Made by a program: the position numbers and the translations under genes | In this document: piece after piece, positions 53,522-63,018 of the stretch | Layout: every line of letters begins with the position of its first letter | How positions within the stretch are numbered: the first letter of the stretch is position 1 | Assembly (NCBI RefSeq): GCF_043555935.1 | Contig: NZ_JBIGIB010000006.1 | Span: 1-64,000, forward strand | Length of the DNA: 64,000 nucleotides | From: Pelomonas baiyunensis | GTDB lineage: Bacteria; Pseudomonadota; Gammaproteobacteria; Burkholderiales; Burkholderiaceae_C | Direction: 5' to 3' | The notes under the pieces: generated by a model | Databases searched by the model: none | What the model was told of the DNA's origin: nothing | The model's input: the letters and a program-made list of their open reading frames with translations, nothing else

Positions 53522-54661
53522 TCAGTCGTACTGGCGCCAGACGACGCGCTTCACGTAGTCGGTGTAGCTGTGGATGATGCGCACGACCTTGTCCGACACG
53601 TTGGGCATGCTGTAGTCGGCCACCAGGCGCAGGTCACGCGCGTCGCCGCGCGCCTGGGTTTCCAGCAGGGCCAGGCCTTGGCGCACGCGGTCGACCGACA
53701 GGCCCGTCATCATCACGGAGGCTTCCTCCATGCCCTCGGGCCGCTCGTGGGCCTCGCGCAGGTTCAGTGCGGGGAAATTGAGGATGGAGGACTCTTCGGT
53801 GATGGTGCCGCTGTCGGACAGCACGGCGCGAGCCGACGCCTGCAGGCGCACGTAGTCGAGGAAGCCCAGCGGCTTCATCAGGCGCACGCCGGCGTGGAAG
53901 CGGATGCCTTCGGCGTCGATGCGCTTTTGCGTGCGCGGGTGTGTGGAGACGATGACGGGCAGGCCGTGGTCCTCAGCCACCGCATTGAGCACCTGCACCA
54001 GCTTGCCGAAGGTGCGTGGGGACTCGATGTTCTCTTCGCGGTGGGCGCTGACGACGAAGTAGCCGTGCTCGCTCAGGCCCAGGCGCTGCAGCACGTCCGA
54101 CGCGTCGATGCCGGCGCGGTAGTGGTTCAGCACCTCGAACATCGGGCTGCCGGTCTTGATGACGTGATCGGGCGGCAGGCCCTCGCGCAGCAGGTAGTCA
54201 CGCGCGATGGTGCTGTAGGTGAGGTTGATGTCGGCCGTGTGGTCGACGATGCGGCGGTTGGTTTCCTCGGGCACGCGCATGTCGAAGCAGCGGTTGCCGG
54301 CTTCCATGTGGAAGATGGGAATCTTGCGCCGCTTGGCCGCGATGACCGACAGGCAGGAGTTGGTGTCGCCCAGCACCAGCAGGGCCTCGGGCTTCTCGGC
54401 CTCCAGCACCGTGTCGATGCCGGCAATGATGTTGCCGATGGTTTGCGCGGCACCACCTTGGGCGGCATTGAGGAAGTGGGCCGGCTTGCGCACGCCCAGG
54501 TCGTCGAAGAAGACCTGGTTGAGTTCGTAGTCGTAGTTCTGGCCGGTGTGCACGAGCACGTGCTCGCAGTGTTCGTCCAGCGCGGCCATCACGCGTGAGA
54601 GGCGGATGATTTCCGGGCGGGTGCCGACGACGGTCAGCACCTTCAGTTTCTTGAGGCTCAT
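53522..54661 (-). CDS. fnlC: UDP-L-FucNAc C2-epimerase FnlC (WbjD/CapG)
   Basis: 379 residues, related to WecB UDP-GlcNAc 2-epimerase. VVGTRPEIIRLSRVM opens the protein; HTGQNYDYELNQVFF, GDTNSCLSV, HMEAGNRCFD and SDSGTITEESS are conserved. Together with FnlA and FnlB directly upstream it forms the last step from UDP-GlcNAc to UDP-N-acetyl-L-fucosamine. The ATG overlaps the fnlB stop. Confidence 0.92.
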   Translation of the reverse strand: MSLKKLKVLTVVGTRPEIIRLSRVMAALDEHCEHVLVHTGQNYDYELNQVFFDDLGVRKPAHFLNAAQGGAAQTIGNIIAGIDTVLEAEKPEALLVLGDTNSCLSVIAAKRRKIPIFHMEAGNRCFDMRVPEETNRRIVDHTADINLTYSTIARDYLLREGLPPDHVIKTGSPMFEVLNHYRAGIDASDVLQRLGLSEHGYFVVSAHREENIESPRTFGKLVQVLNAVAEDHGLPVIVSTHPRTQKRIDAEGIRFHAGVRLMKPLGFLDYVRLQASARAVLSDSGTITEESSILNFPALNLREAHERPEGMEEASVMMTGLSVDRVRQGLALLETQARGDARDLRLVADYSMPNVSDKVVRIIHSYTDYVKRVVWRQYD

Positions 54662-55773
54662 GGCTTGACCTTCATGGCAGTGGTGTCGGGGCGGGCGCGG
54701 TCGAAGACCTCGTTGGCCCAGAGCATGACGATGAGTTCGTCGTCGCCGATGTTGGTGATGTTGTGGGTCCAGCCGGGAATGGTCTCGACGATCTGGGCCT
54801 CTCCGCCGCGGGTGACGATCTCGTGCACGTCGCCGCTGTCGATGTGCCGGAACCCGAAATGCGCGGTGCCTTTGATGACGAGGAACTTCTCGGTCTTGGT
54901 GTGGTGGTAGTGCTCGCCACGCGTGATGCCGGGGCCGGCCGTGAAGTAGCTGAACTGGCCACAGTCCGGCGTCTTGAGCATCTCCACGAACACGCCGCGT
55001 GGGTCGGCATGGCGCGGCACGCTGTAGGCAAAGGCTTCAGGCGGCAGGTAGCTCACGTAGGTGGCGTACAGCGCGCGCGTGAGGCCTGTGCCCACGCGAT
55101 CGGTCATCAGGCCGTCGCGCGTGGCGCGGAAGCCCTGCAGCGTGGCCGCCAGTTCACCCACCGTGGTGTCGTAGGTGGGCTCGATGTCCACGAAGCCCGA
55201 GGCCGGCGGCGTGGGGCCCAGCAAGGCGAGCATGCGGTCGATGACGTCGTCGATGTAGACCAGGCGCAGCGCGGCCGACGGGTCGTTGATGGTGACGGGG
55301 AGGTCACGCGCGATGTTGTGGCAGAAGGTGGCCACCACCGAGTTGTAGTTCGGGCGGCACCATTTGCCGAACACGTTGGTCAGCCGGAAGATGTAGACCG
55401 GGATGCGGCACTGGCGCTCGTAGTGCAGCAGCGCGTCTTCCGCGGCGCGCTTGCTGCGGCCGTAGATGTTGTCCAGCGTGGCCTGCGTGGAGGACGCGAA
55501 GGCGATACCGGGCCGGGAGCCCGGCAGGCTGCCGAGGATGGACACCAGGCGCAGGCTGAAGTCGGCGTTGCCGTCGTCGAACTCGATCGGGTCCTGCGGG
55601 CGGTTGACGCCGGCGAGGTGGAAGACGAAGTCCAACCCGGTCAGTTGCTCGATCAGCGCGGCGTCGTCACATTGATGCGAGATCAGGCGCAGGTCGGTGT
55701 GGCCGGCCTCGCGCAGCCGCCACTGCAGGTTGCGCCCGACAAAGCCCGAGGCGCCGGTGATGCCGATCTTCAT
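54658..55773 (-). CDS. fnlB: UDP-L-FucNAc pathway reductase/epimerase FnlB (WbjC/CapF)
   Basis: 371 residues with the two-domain layout of CapF: an N-terminal SDR domain (GASGFVG, residues 7-13; YGRSK near 104-108) that reduces at C4 and a C-terminal cupin (from about residue 250; GITRGEHYHHTKTEKFLVI with metal-binding histidines) that epimerises at C3. The gene starts 3 bases after fnlA and overlaps fnlC. Confidence 0.93.
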   Translation of the reverse strand: MKIGITGASGFVGRNLQWRLREAGHTDLRLISHQCDDAALIEQLTGLDFVFHLAGVNRPQDPIEFDDGNADFSLRLVSILGSLPGSRPGIAFASSTQATLDNIYGRSKRAAEDALLHYERQCRIPVYIFRLTNVFGKWCRPNYNSVVATFCHNIARDLPVTINDPSAALRLVYIDDVIDRMLALLGPTPPASGFVDIEPTYDTTVGELAATLQGFRATRDGLMTDRVGTGLTRALYATYVSYLPPEAFAYSVPRHADPRGVFVEMLKTPDCGQFSYFTAGPGITRGEHYHHTKTEKFLVIKGTAHFGFRHIDSGDVHEIVTRGGEAQIVETIPGWTHNITNIGDDELIVMLWANEVFDRARPDTTAMKVKP

Positions 55774-55776
55774 GGC

Positions 55777-56814
55777 TCAGTCTTCCGCGGTGACGTTGGA
55801 CTCGCCGGCGGCGATGCGCCGCATGAAGTCGAGCTTCATCAGCAGCGTGGTCATGCCCGGCACGTCCAGTCGCTCGGTGTTGTGGGAGGTGTAGTCCTCG
55901 GCGTCCTGGATGCGGGCTTCGCCTTGCTCCACGTACTTGGTGTAGTTGAGGTCGCGCCCGTCCGGCGGGATGCGGTAGTAGCCGCCGAGGTCTTCGGCGC
56001 AGGCGCGTTCCTCGCGGCTGAGCAGGGCTTCATACAGCTTCTCGCCGTGGCGGGTGCCGATCTCCTTGATCGGGTGCTCCGGGCAGCCCAGCACGCCCAG
56101 CACCGATTCGGCCAGCACGCGGATGGTGGCCGCTGGGGCCTTCTGCACAAAGATGTCGCCGTTGCGGCCGTGTTCAAACGCGTACAGCACCAACTCCACC
56201 GCGTCGTCCAGCGTCATCATGAAACGCGTCATGGCGGGGTCGGTCAGCGTGATGGGCTTGCCGGCGCGCACCTGGTCCACGAACAGCGGAATCACCGAGC
56301 CGCGTGAGGCCATGACGTTGCCGTAGCGCGTGCCGCAGATGACCGTGCGCGTGCCTTCCAGGTTGCGCGAGGCCGCCACCATCACCTTCTCCATCATGGC
56401 CTTGGAGATGCCCATGGCGTTGATGGGGTAGACGGCTTTGTCGGTGGACAGGCACACCACGCGCTGCACGCCGGCCTGGATGGCGGCTTCCAGCACGTTC
56501 TCGGTGCCCAATACGTTGGTGCGCACGGCCTCCATCGGATGGAACTCGCAGGACGGCACTTGCTTGAGTGCGGCCGCGTGGAAGCAGTAGTCCACGCCGC
56601 GCATCGCGCCGGCCACGGCGCGGGGGTCGCGCACGTCGCCGATGTAGAACTTGAGTTTGGGATGCGCATACTTCTTGCGCATGTCGTCCTGCTTCTTCTC
56701 GTCGCGGCTGAGGATGCGAATCTCGCGCAGGCCGGAGTCCAGGAAGCGGCGCAGCACGGCGTTGCCGAAGCTGCCGGTGCCGCCGGTGATGAGCAGGGTC
56801 TTGTCGTCGAACAT
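55777..56814 (-). CDS. fnlA: UDP-GlcNAc 4,6-dehydratase/5-epimerase FnlA (WbjB/CapE)
   Basis: 345 residues, soluble dehydratase. The cofactor motif is TGGTGSFG (residues 10-17), the catalytic region STDKAVYPINAMGISKAM has the MxxxK variant, and TRYGNVMASRGSVIP is typical of the CapE/FnlA group. It starts the UDP-L-FucNAc pathway. The ATG at 56814 lies two bases after wbuZ. Upstream open frame is a shadow. Confidence 0.93.
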   Translation of the reverse strand: MFDDKTLLITGGTGSFGNAVLRRFLDSGLREIRILSRDEKKQDDMRKKYAHPKLKFYIGDVRDPRAVAGAMRGVDYCFHAAALKQVPSCEFHPMEAVRTNVLGTENVLEAAIQAGVQRVVCLSTDKAVYPINAMGISKAMMEKVMVAASRNLEGTRTVICGTRYGNVMASRGSVIPLFVDQVRAGKPITLTDPAMTRFMMTLDDAVELVLYAFEHGRNGDIFVQKAPAATIRVLAESVLGVLGCPEHPIKEIGTRHGEKLYEALLSREERACAEDLGGYYRIPPDGRDLNYTKYVEQGEARIQDAEDYTSHNTERLDVPGMTTLLMKLDFMRRIAAGESNVTAED

Positions 56815-56816
56815 GG

Positions 56817-57602
56817 TTAGCGGGGCAGGGCAGCGGCGAAGAGCGCGTCTTTCTGAGCCGGCTGCGGGTAGTTGATGAGCACGGCGCGGTACTGGCCCTT
56901 GAAGACGAACAGGCTGCCGGCGGCACAGCCCACCACGCCACAGGTCTTGATCAGGGCCTCGATGTCGGCCAGCGAGCCGGCGCCGCCGAGCACGCTCATG
57001 GGGATGCGGATGGCGGCACGCACCTGGCGGGCGAGTTCCAGGTCGTAGCCCTTCATCACGCCGTCGCGATCCACCGAGTTCAGCACGATTTCGCCGGCGC
57101 CTTGAGCCTGGCATTCCTTGGCGAATGCAACCGGGTCGAGCTTGTGCGCCTTGGTGGCGTTGTGGGTGCAGAGTTCGTAGCCGCTGGCGAAGAAGCCGGT
57201 CTTCTTGCGCACATCCAGCACCACCACGACGCTCTGGCCGCCCACGGCGTCGGCAATGCGGCGGATGACGGTGGGGTCCTCGATCGCGGCGCTGCTGATG
57301 CAGACCTTCTCGACGCCCAGTTCGATGATGCGCTTGGCCTGCTCGGGCGTGCGCACGCCGCCGCCATAGGCCAGTGGCATTCGGCACTCGGCGGCCAGGT
57401 CCTGGATGAGCTTGTAGTCGGGCTCGGCACCGTTGCGGGTGGCGTCGATGTCCAACACGACGAGTTCGTCGGATTCCTTCTCGTTGAAGATCTTGACCGC
57501 GTTGATCGGGTCGCCGACGTACTTCGGGTCTTTGAAGCCGACCGTCTTCACGAGGCCGCCCTCGTGCACCAGCAGGCAGGGGGTGATGCGGGGTCTCAGC
57601 AT
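56817..57602 (-). CDS. wbuZ: HisF-like subunit of sugar amidination (WbuZ)
   Basis: 261 residues, a TIM barrel related to HisF. In HisF the first catalytic aspartate is D11; here that position is L11 in ITPCLLVHEGGLVK, as in the HisF2/WbuZ proteins of O-antigen clusters. The later VVVLDVRKK aspartate and NSVDRDGVMKGYD are kept. It therefore probably channels ammonia from WbuY to WbuX for an acetamidino sugar and does not serve histidine synthesis. A 76-base hairpin-rich spacer separates it from wbuY. Confidence 0.88.
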   Translation of the reverse strand: MLRPRITPCLLVHEGGLVKTVGFKDPKYVGDPINAVKIFNEKESDELVVLDIDATRNGAEPDYKLIQDLAAECRMPLAYGGGVRTPEQAKRIIELGVEKVCISSAAIEDPTVIRRIADAVGGQSVVVVLDVRKKTGFFASGYELCTHNATKAHKLDPVAFAKECQAQGAGEIVLNSVDRDGVMKGYDLELARQVRAAIRIPMSVLGGAGSLADIEALIKTCGVVGCAAGSLFVFKGQYRAVLINYPQPAQKDALFAAALPR

Positions 57603-57678
57603 GACAACGCCCGCCCGGCCGCCCGAAGGGCGTTGAGCGCCCCCTCGGGGGGCATTGAACGGAGTGAACGTGGGGGCA
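57603..57678. repeat. Hairpin-rich intergenic element
   Basis: AACGCCC (57606-57612) pairs with GGGCGTT (57628-57634), and GCCCCC (57639-57644) with GGGGGC (57648-57653). The sequence looks like a palindromic intergenic element I recall from Comamonadaceae genomes. No second copy was noticed in this window. It sits inside an operon where all other genes touch or nearly touch. Confidence 0.6.
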
Positions 57679-58299
57679 TCATGACTCCAGCTCCGCAAAG
57701 TTCTTCAGCAGGGCAGCGCCCCAGTGGTGGCTCTTCTCGGGGTGGGCCTGCATGCCGTAGATGCATCCCTTGCGCACCGACGCCGTGAACGACAGGCCGT
57801 ATTCGGCGTGTGCGGCGGCGTGGGCAACGTCGCGGCACTCGAAGAAGTAGGAGTGCAGGAAATAGAAGCGCGCGTCCTGCTCCAGGCCTTTGAACAGCGG
57901 CGCATCGGGCAGCGGCTTCACGTCGTTCCAGCCCATGTGGGGCAGGGGCAGGGCGCCGGTCTTGCCGGTGCTGTCGAAGTGGCGCACGTCGCCCGGAATC
58001 CAGCCCAGGCCTGCGCATTGGCCTTCGTCGCTGCGGTCGGCCAGCATTTGCATGCCCACGCAGATGCCCAGCACCGGCACGTCGCCACGGGCGGCGATGC
58101 GGTCCAGCGGTTCGCGCAGGCCGGAGTCGTTCAGCCGCGTCATGGCGTCGTCAAACCCACCCACGCCGGGCAGGATGACGTGCGTGGCATCTTCGATCTC
58201 GGCCGCCGTGGTGGCAAAGCGGGTGGCGATGTTCATGCGCTTGTACATCGTGGCCAGCGCCCCGATGTTGCCCACGCCGTAGCTGACGATGGTGATCAT
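57679..58299 (-). CDS. wbuY: HisH-like glutaminase of sugar amidination (WbuY)
   Basis: 206 residues, class I glutamine amidotransferase. The triad is C80 in LGICVGMQ, H186 and E188 in AHPEKSH, and VILPGVGGFD marks the oxyanion region. It releases ammonia from glutamine, passed through WbuZ to WbuX. The ATG overlaps the wbuX stop. A histidine-biosynthetic role is unlikely because no other his gene is present. Confidence 0.9.
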   Translation of the reverse strand: MITIVSYGVGNIGALATMYKRMNIATRFATTAAEIEDATHVILPGVGGFDDAMTRLNDSGLREPLDRIAARGDVPVLGICVGMQMLADRSDEGQCAGLGWIPGDVRHFDSTGKTGALPLPHMGWNDVKPLPDAPLFKGLEQDARFYFLHSYFFECRDVAHAAAHAEYGLSFTASVRKGCIYGMQAHPEKSHHWGAALLKNFAELES

Positions 58300-59435
58300 C
58301 GAATGATGGCCCGCTGGATGCCCAGACCGCGCAGCACCTTGGTGCCCAGGTCAATGAGCGCCATGTCGTTGGCGTAGTCCTTGTAGGTCTTGTTCGGACC
58401 GCGGTGCAGTTCTTGCAACTCGGCAATCGACAGGCCCAGCTTGGTGGCGATGTACTCGAAGTCGTGCGCGAGCGTCTCTTCGTCGTAGGCCGGAATGGCA
58501 ATCTTGGCCAGGGCTTCTTCGCGCTGGAGCTGGCCGGTCAGGATGAGGCTGGAGAAGTGGGCGCGGCGCTTGTCGTAGCCGAACTTGCTGGGCAGCCAGT
58601 AGCCTTCATAGAAGCGGGTGAAGCGCGACTCGTAGTGCTTGTGGGCGTATTTCTGCCAGCCGTACTTGGCCACCAGCTCGTCCATCGCCGCTTCCTTGAA
58701 GAAGGGCACGTTGTTGAGCGGCTTCACCACCTGCACGCCCTTGAAGAAGCGGTAATAGATCTTGAAGCGGAAGATGCCAGCCAGCGGGAACTTCTTGAGC
58801 GGGCGCGTGCCGAAGCGGCGGTGGATGTCCTTCAGCTGCCGCACGTCGGACGCGTGGTAGTGCCACTCCAGCGGCTCGCGCACGCACTCGGTGGAGTAGT
58901 TGGCGCCCGTCAGGATGTACTTGGCGTTGTGTTTGGCCGCGAAGTTGTACAGGCCTGCGAAGAAGGCATGGTCTTGCGGCGTGTCCAGGTGTGGCACCTG
59001 GGCCTTGAAGAAGGCCAACTGCAGGTCGCGCATTTCGGGCCAGTCCACCACTTCGGTGAAGAGGTCCAGCCCCAGCCCGTCCACCAGTTTCTCGATGTTG
59101 TTGACCGCCTGCTGTGAGTTCCAACCGGCGTCTACGTGGTACAGCAGCGGCCGCAGGCCGAACTTCTCTTTGGCGAGGTAGGTCACGTAGGAGCTGTCCA
59201 CGCCGCCGGACAGGCCGATCAGGCAGTCATGGTCGCGGCCCTTGCCGTCGCGCTTGATCTGCTCCACCTGGGCCATGATTTCGCGCTCACCGCGCTCGTC
59301 GGTGTGCCAGTTGGGCAGGATGTTGCGGTGGTAGTTGTTGCAGTAGTCGCACCAGCCACGCTCATCGAACACGATGCCCGAGTCGGACGTGTCCATGATG
59401 CAGTTGGAGCAGATTTGGTAGGGGCGTTTGGACAT
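58296..59435 (-). CDS. wbuX: N-acetyl sugar amidotransferase (WbuX/LfnA/WbpG type)
   Basis: 379 residues. The PP-loop SGGVDSS (residues 76-82) activates the acetamido oxygen with ATP, and two Cys pairs (C9/C12 and C29/C32) form a zinc knuckle. With ammonia from WbuY/WbuZ it converts an acetamido group into an acetamidino group. Next to fnlABC the most likely product is L-FucNAm, by analogy with LfnA of Pseudomonas. First gene of the six-gene block wbuXYZ-fnlABC. Confidence 0.9.
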   Translation of the reverse strand: MSKRPYQICSNCIMDTSDSGIVFDERGWCDYCNNYHRNILPNWHTDERGEREIMAQVEQIKRDGKGRDHDCLIGLSGGVDSSYVTYLAKEKFGLRPLLYHVDAGWNSQQAVNNIEKLVDGLGLDLFTEVVDWPEMRDLQLAFFKAQVPHLDTPQDHAFFAGLYNFAAKHNAKYILTGANYSTECVREPLEWHYHASDVRQLKDIHRRFGTRPLKKFPLAGIFRFKIYYRFFKGVQVVKPLNNVPFFKEAAMDELVAKYGWQKYAHKHYESRFTRFYEGYWLPSKFGYDKRRAHFSSLILTGQLQREEALAKIAIPAYDEETLAHDFEYIATKLGLSIAELQELHRGPNKTYKDYANDMALIDLGTKVLRGLGIQRAIIR

Positions 59436-59464
59436 GGTGCGCAGAAGGGTCGCAGGCCAGGGGG

Positions 59465-60568
59465 TCAGCTTCGCGGGGGGGCGAAGGTCTCCAGCAGGCT
59501 GGCAAGGGAAAAATTGTAGGTGGCGACTCTGAAGCGTTCGTCAGCGAGTGCGCGGTTGTGCTGTCCCTGGGCCCGGAGCCGGCTGGGGTCGGTCAAACAG
59601 GTGCGCAGTGCCTGCGCGACGGCGGCGGGCGACTGCTTCTCCACGGCCAACCCACAGGCCCCGGGTTCGAAGACGTCGAAGATGCCGCTGTGGTCGGTGG
59701 TGATGACGGCGCAGCCGGAGGCAAAAGCTTCCAGGATGCTGATGGGCTGACCCTCGTAGGGATAGTAGGTGGGCAGGCAGAACACATGCGCCTTGGCCAG
59801 CAAATCTGCCTTGGCCGCGCCGCCGACCACCCCGTGGTACTGCAGGCCCGCATGCGGGGCGATGCGTGCTTTGAACGAGGCTTCGTCTTCCGGGTTTTCA
59901 AATGCACCGGCAAAGTCGATGCGCAGTTGCCTGCGCTCCTCGTCGCTGAGCAGTTCAAAGGCGGCCAACAGCTCCAGGTACCCCTTGCCCGGGATCAAGT
60001 TGCTGAGGTACAGGAGTCGCAGCGGCGCGACCTGCGCGAACTTGCGATCGATATCGGCAGGAGGCAGGAAGAACGCGTCTTGGGCGAAATTCGGGATCAG
60101 GTGAATCCGCCGCGGTGGGGGCAGGGCTTGAAAGATGTCGAGATGACGCTCGCCCAGCAAGATGATGCCGCCCAACTTGCGCAGGAACCATTGGTTGATG
60201 CGCGACAGCAGCGGGCGGTCGTGCATCAACACTCGCATGCCGGCCCCGCCGTGCAGGTGAATGACCATGCGTGACAGGTGAGGCAGGCAGGCCAAGTAGA
60301 TGGCCATGTCCTTGAGATTGCCCGCCACGGATTCGGCGATCGTGAAGTAGATGACATCCGCCCGTCGAGCGCTGCGAAACGCGCGCCACGCGTAGTGCAG
60401 GGATTGGAGGCCGCGGTGCAGCGAACCCTGCCCGCTCTTCAGGCTGGGTTTGTTGATGTTGATGACCGAGATGTCGTGGTGCGGTGCAAGCGCATCGAAG
60501 AGCACCTTGCAGGCCAGCGATTGACCGGTGACCGGTTCCGGCAGTGGAGCGATGAAAAGGATCTTCAT
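59465..60568 (-). CDS. Glycosyltransferase family 4
   Basis: 367 residues. The N-terminal domain starts ILFIAPLPEPVTGQSLACK; the second contains LRLLYLSNLIPGKGYLELL and PTYYPYEGQPISILEAFASG with the GT4 donor-site glutamate. The ATG at 60568 overlaps the preceding stop (ATGA) and is preferred to an ATG 12 bases upstream. The wbuX start codon lies 29 bases past its stop. Confidence 0.85.
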   Translation of the reverse strand: MKILFIAPLPEPVTGQSLACKVLFDALAPHHDISVININKPSLKSGQGSLHRGLQSLHYAWRAFRSARRADVIYFTIAESVAGNLKDMAIYLACLPHLSRMVIHLHGGAGMRVLMHDRPLLSRINQWFLRKLGGIILLGERHLDIFQALPPPRRIHLIPNFAQDAFFLPPADIDRKFAQVAPLRLLYLSNLIPGKGYLELLAAFELLSDEERRQLRIDFAGAFENPEDEASFKARIAPHAGLQYHGVVGGAAKADLLAKAHVFCLPTYYPYEGQPISILEAFASGCAVITTDHSGIFDVFEPGACGLAVEKQSPAAVAQALRTCLTDPSRLRAQGQHNRALADERFRVATYNFSLASLLETFAPPRS

Positions 60569-61731
60569 GGGGCCAGACATTCAACGAACCGCTCGGCCAT
60601 GGTCCGGGTGTTGTAGTCCTGGTGGACGCGCGCCAGGCATGCCGCAGATTGGGCCGAGCGCAGCGCGGGCTGATCCAGCACCGCTTGGAGCGCCCGCGCC
60701 AGTCCGTCGACGTCATCTTCGGGGTACAGCACCCCGTGCTCGCCATCGCGCATGGCCGCGAACTCGGGGCCATGGGTCAGCGCGTTGCTGTGCGTCACCA
60801 CGGGCAGTCCATAACCAAAGGCGTGCAGCAATGACAAGCCGATGGCGCCCGGGTGCACCAAGGCCTGCGCCGACAGAAACCACGGCGCCAAGCGGTCCTC
60901 GCCGTGCATGGCACCCAGCCACCGCACGTGGGCCTGAAGGCCGCGCTCGGCGACCTGGTGCTGAAGCGCCTCCCGCGCCGCGCCGTCACCGATGACGCAC
61001 CACAGCAGATGCGGGCGCTCGGCGGCGAGGCGCGCGACGACTTCGACCACTTGCTCGAACTTGTTCTTGTGTTCCAGCCGCGCGGAACTGAGCACGATCT
61101 GACGTCCGTCGAGACCAGCCTCGCCCTGCCAATGCCGCAGGCGGGAGGCGTCCCAGGCCTGGGATGCGGCGTCAATCGCGTCTTGGTTCAGCCCGTTGTT
61201 GATGGCGTGCAAATGCGGCGTCGTGAAGCCGAGTTGGCGCAGCAGGCTGACCTCGGCATCGGAGTACACCAGCAGCCGGTCAAAGGCGCGCGTCCATGCC
61301 AGCCGAAGGCGCTGCCGGCCGGGATGGTTGCGAAAGGACTGCACCATGGTCCAGAGCACCACACGCTTTCCGCATAGCCGGAGCCACGTCGCCAGCAGCG
61401 CGAATGCGAGGTAGCGCGGGTTTCCTTCGACGAACACGGTGTCGTAGTCGCGGGCCAACTGCCGCCAGGGCAGCGACGACCACACCAGCGTTTCTCCGCG
61501 GATAAAGCGGGCGGGGCGCACTTGGACGTGTGGCGCGAACTGCTCGTGAATGGACTTCAGGCTGCTGCCCTCCGGGGGAAGGTGGCAGTAGATGGTCAGG
61601 TCGATGTCGTCCCGTGCCGTGAGTCGGCGGTAGAGGTCCTCGCGGTAGTGCGTGAGGAAATTGATCACCACGGCGACGCGCTGGCGAGTCGCCGGTGAGC
61701 GGGTGGGTTTGTTCGGCTCGGGGTGCTGCAT
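60565..61731 (-). CDS. Glycosyltransferase family 4
   Basis: 388 residues, GT-B fold. VAVVINFLTHYREDLYRRL opens the protein, and IVLSSARLEHKNKFEQVVEV and HPGAIGLSLLHAFGYGLPVV lie in the donor domain. It starts one base after the flippase stop and overlaps the next glycosyltransferase. Substrates unknown. Confidence 0.82.
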   Translation of the reverse strand: MQHPEPNKPTRSPATRQRVAVVINFLTHYREDLYRRLTARDDIDLTIYCHLPPEGSSLKSIHEQFAPHVQVRPARFIRGETLVWSSLPWRQLARDYDTVFVEGNPRYLAFALLATWLRLCGKRVVLWTMVQSFRNHPGRQRLRLAWTRAFDRLLVYSDAEVSLLRQLGFTTPHLHAINNGLNQDAIDAASQAWDASRLRHWQGEAGLDGRQIVLSSARLEHKNKFEQVVEVVARLAAERPHLLWCVIGDGAAREALQHQVAERGLQAHVRWLGAMHGEDRLAPWFLSAQALVHPGAIGLSLLHAFGYGLPVVTHSNALTHGPEFAAMRDGEHGVLYPEDDVDGLARALQAVLDQPALRSAQSAACLARVHQDYNTRTMAERFVECLAP

Positions 61732-63018
61732 TCAGAGGCCCGGCCGTAAGTGTGCGAAGCGGTATTCCATGCCCAGGTCGATCAGGTAGAGCGTGGCCAT
61801 CTGAACCACCAGGAGTTCCATGAAGGTCGGCAGCGGCAACTGCAGGTGGTGGGCGATGCCCACAACAGCCAGCGTGGTGACTGCGCGTGCGCCATGCCAC
61901 CCCATTTGGTACTTCCATCGCCCCGTGACCAGGCAGGAGCGCTCCAACGGCGTGCTGACAAACGCGCACAGTGCGGGCAGCGCCATCCACGGGGCCAGGG
62001 CGCCTGCGGGCTCCCACTGGGCGCCGAAGAGGAAGGGATAGGCCCAAGGGGACAAGATGGCGATCGCGGCGTAGACCGGCACCCCGATCAGGGTCAGCCG
62101 CGATGCGGTTTGCCGCCACAGTGGCGCGAAGCCCTCGCCATCGGCCCATTGTTTGGCGGCGCGTTGGTAGAAGACTTGGCCAATCGCCGTGCCGATCAGA
62201 CTCGCGGGCAGGAAGATGGTCATGGCCACCAGGTTGAATTGGCCCAGTTGGCTGTCGCCGTACGCCGCCGAAATGAACAGGATGGGCGCCATGCCGGTCA
62301 CAGTGCCGCTCAGATGGGACATCACCATCGAGAACGACAGGTGCCGGTGCGCGTGGGCGACCGACTGCAGCGGCTGCCAGGCGGTGCGGCGCCAGCTGGG
62401 GCGCGGCAGGACTTGACCCCACTGGAATGCGTTGGAAGCACGAAGCACGAGCAGTTTGGCGAGTGCGCCAAATCCGGTGGTCAGCAAGATGCCGGCCGTG
62501 CCGACATGCATCAAGGCCGCCAGCGCGCCAAAGCCGATGAAGCCGCTTTTGGCCGCCACCTCACCCATGCCTGAGCTCTTGAAGTGGCCCAAACGCTGAA
62601 CGAGGTGCTGCACGGCCATCGACACCGAAATCAGCGCGGCGGTGGCCGGCGTCAGCCACAGCCACGCCGCCCACCGGGAGGCTCCGCCCGCCGTGGCTTC
62701 TGACCCGGGCCACAGCGCCACGACGAGCAGCACCAGGGGCGTGAACACAGCGGTGCCCACTGCAGCCAAGGCGACCACCCACTTCACCAGCGAGAAGGCC
62801 TCTTGGTCAGCCCGCGGCAGTTGCACGAGGTATTCGTACCGCAAGGTCATGACGCCCGCGAAGAACATGGCGAACTGCAGGAACACCGCTTGGGCGGCCA
62901 TGTCGGCCGGGGTGTAGAGCCGTGTCAGGACGGGCAGGCCCAGAATGCCAATGGCCTGGGCCAGGGTGTTGCCCATCGCTTGCCAGCGAACATCCCTCCA
63001 GAATGTGGCGATGCTCAT
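61732..63018 (-). CDS. O-antigen flippase Wzx-like, third copy
   Basis: 428 residues with about 12 hydrophobic segments and the family opening GILGLPVLTRLYTPADM. It would flip the repeat unit made by the transferases downstream. The ATG at 63018 overlaps the stop of the polymerase-like gene (ATGA). The frame is open upstream, but that part is a shadow of the polymerase. Confidence 0.83.
   Translation of the reverse strand: MSIATFWRDVRWQAMGNTLAQAIGILGLPVLTRLYTPADMAAQAVFLQFAMFFAGVMTLRYEYLVQLPRADQEAFSLVKWVVALAAVGTAVFTPLVLLVVALWPGSEATAGGASRWAAWLWLTPATAALISVSMAVQHLVQRLGHFKSSGMGEVAAKSGFIGFGALAALMHVGTAGILLTTGFGALAKLLVLRASNAFQWGQVLPRPSWRRTAWQPLQSVAHAHRHLSFSMVMSHLSGTVTGMAPILFISAAYGDSQLGQFNLVAMTIFLPASLIGTAIGQVFYQRAAKQWADGEGFAPLWRQTASRLTLIGVPVYAAIAILSPWAYPFLFGAQWEPAGALAPWMALPALCAFVSTPLERSCLVTGRWKYQMGWHGARAVTTLAVVGIAHHLQLPLPTFMELLVVQMATLYLIDLGMEYRFAHLRPGL

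Noticed and set aside
56817..58299. HisH and HisF as histidine biosynthesis genes
   Set aside because: No other his gene is near, HisF D11 is replaced by Leu, and both sit between wbuX and fnlA.
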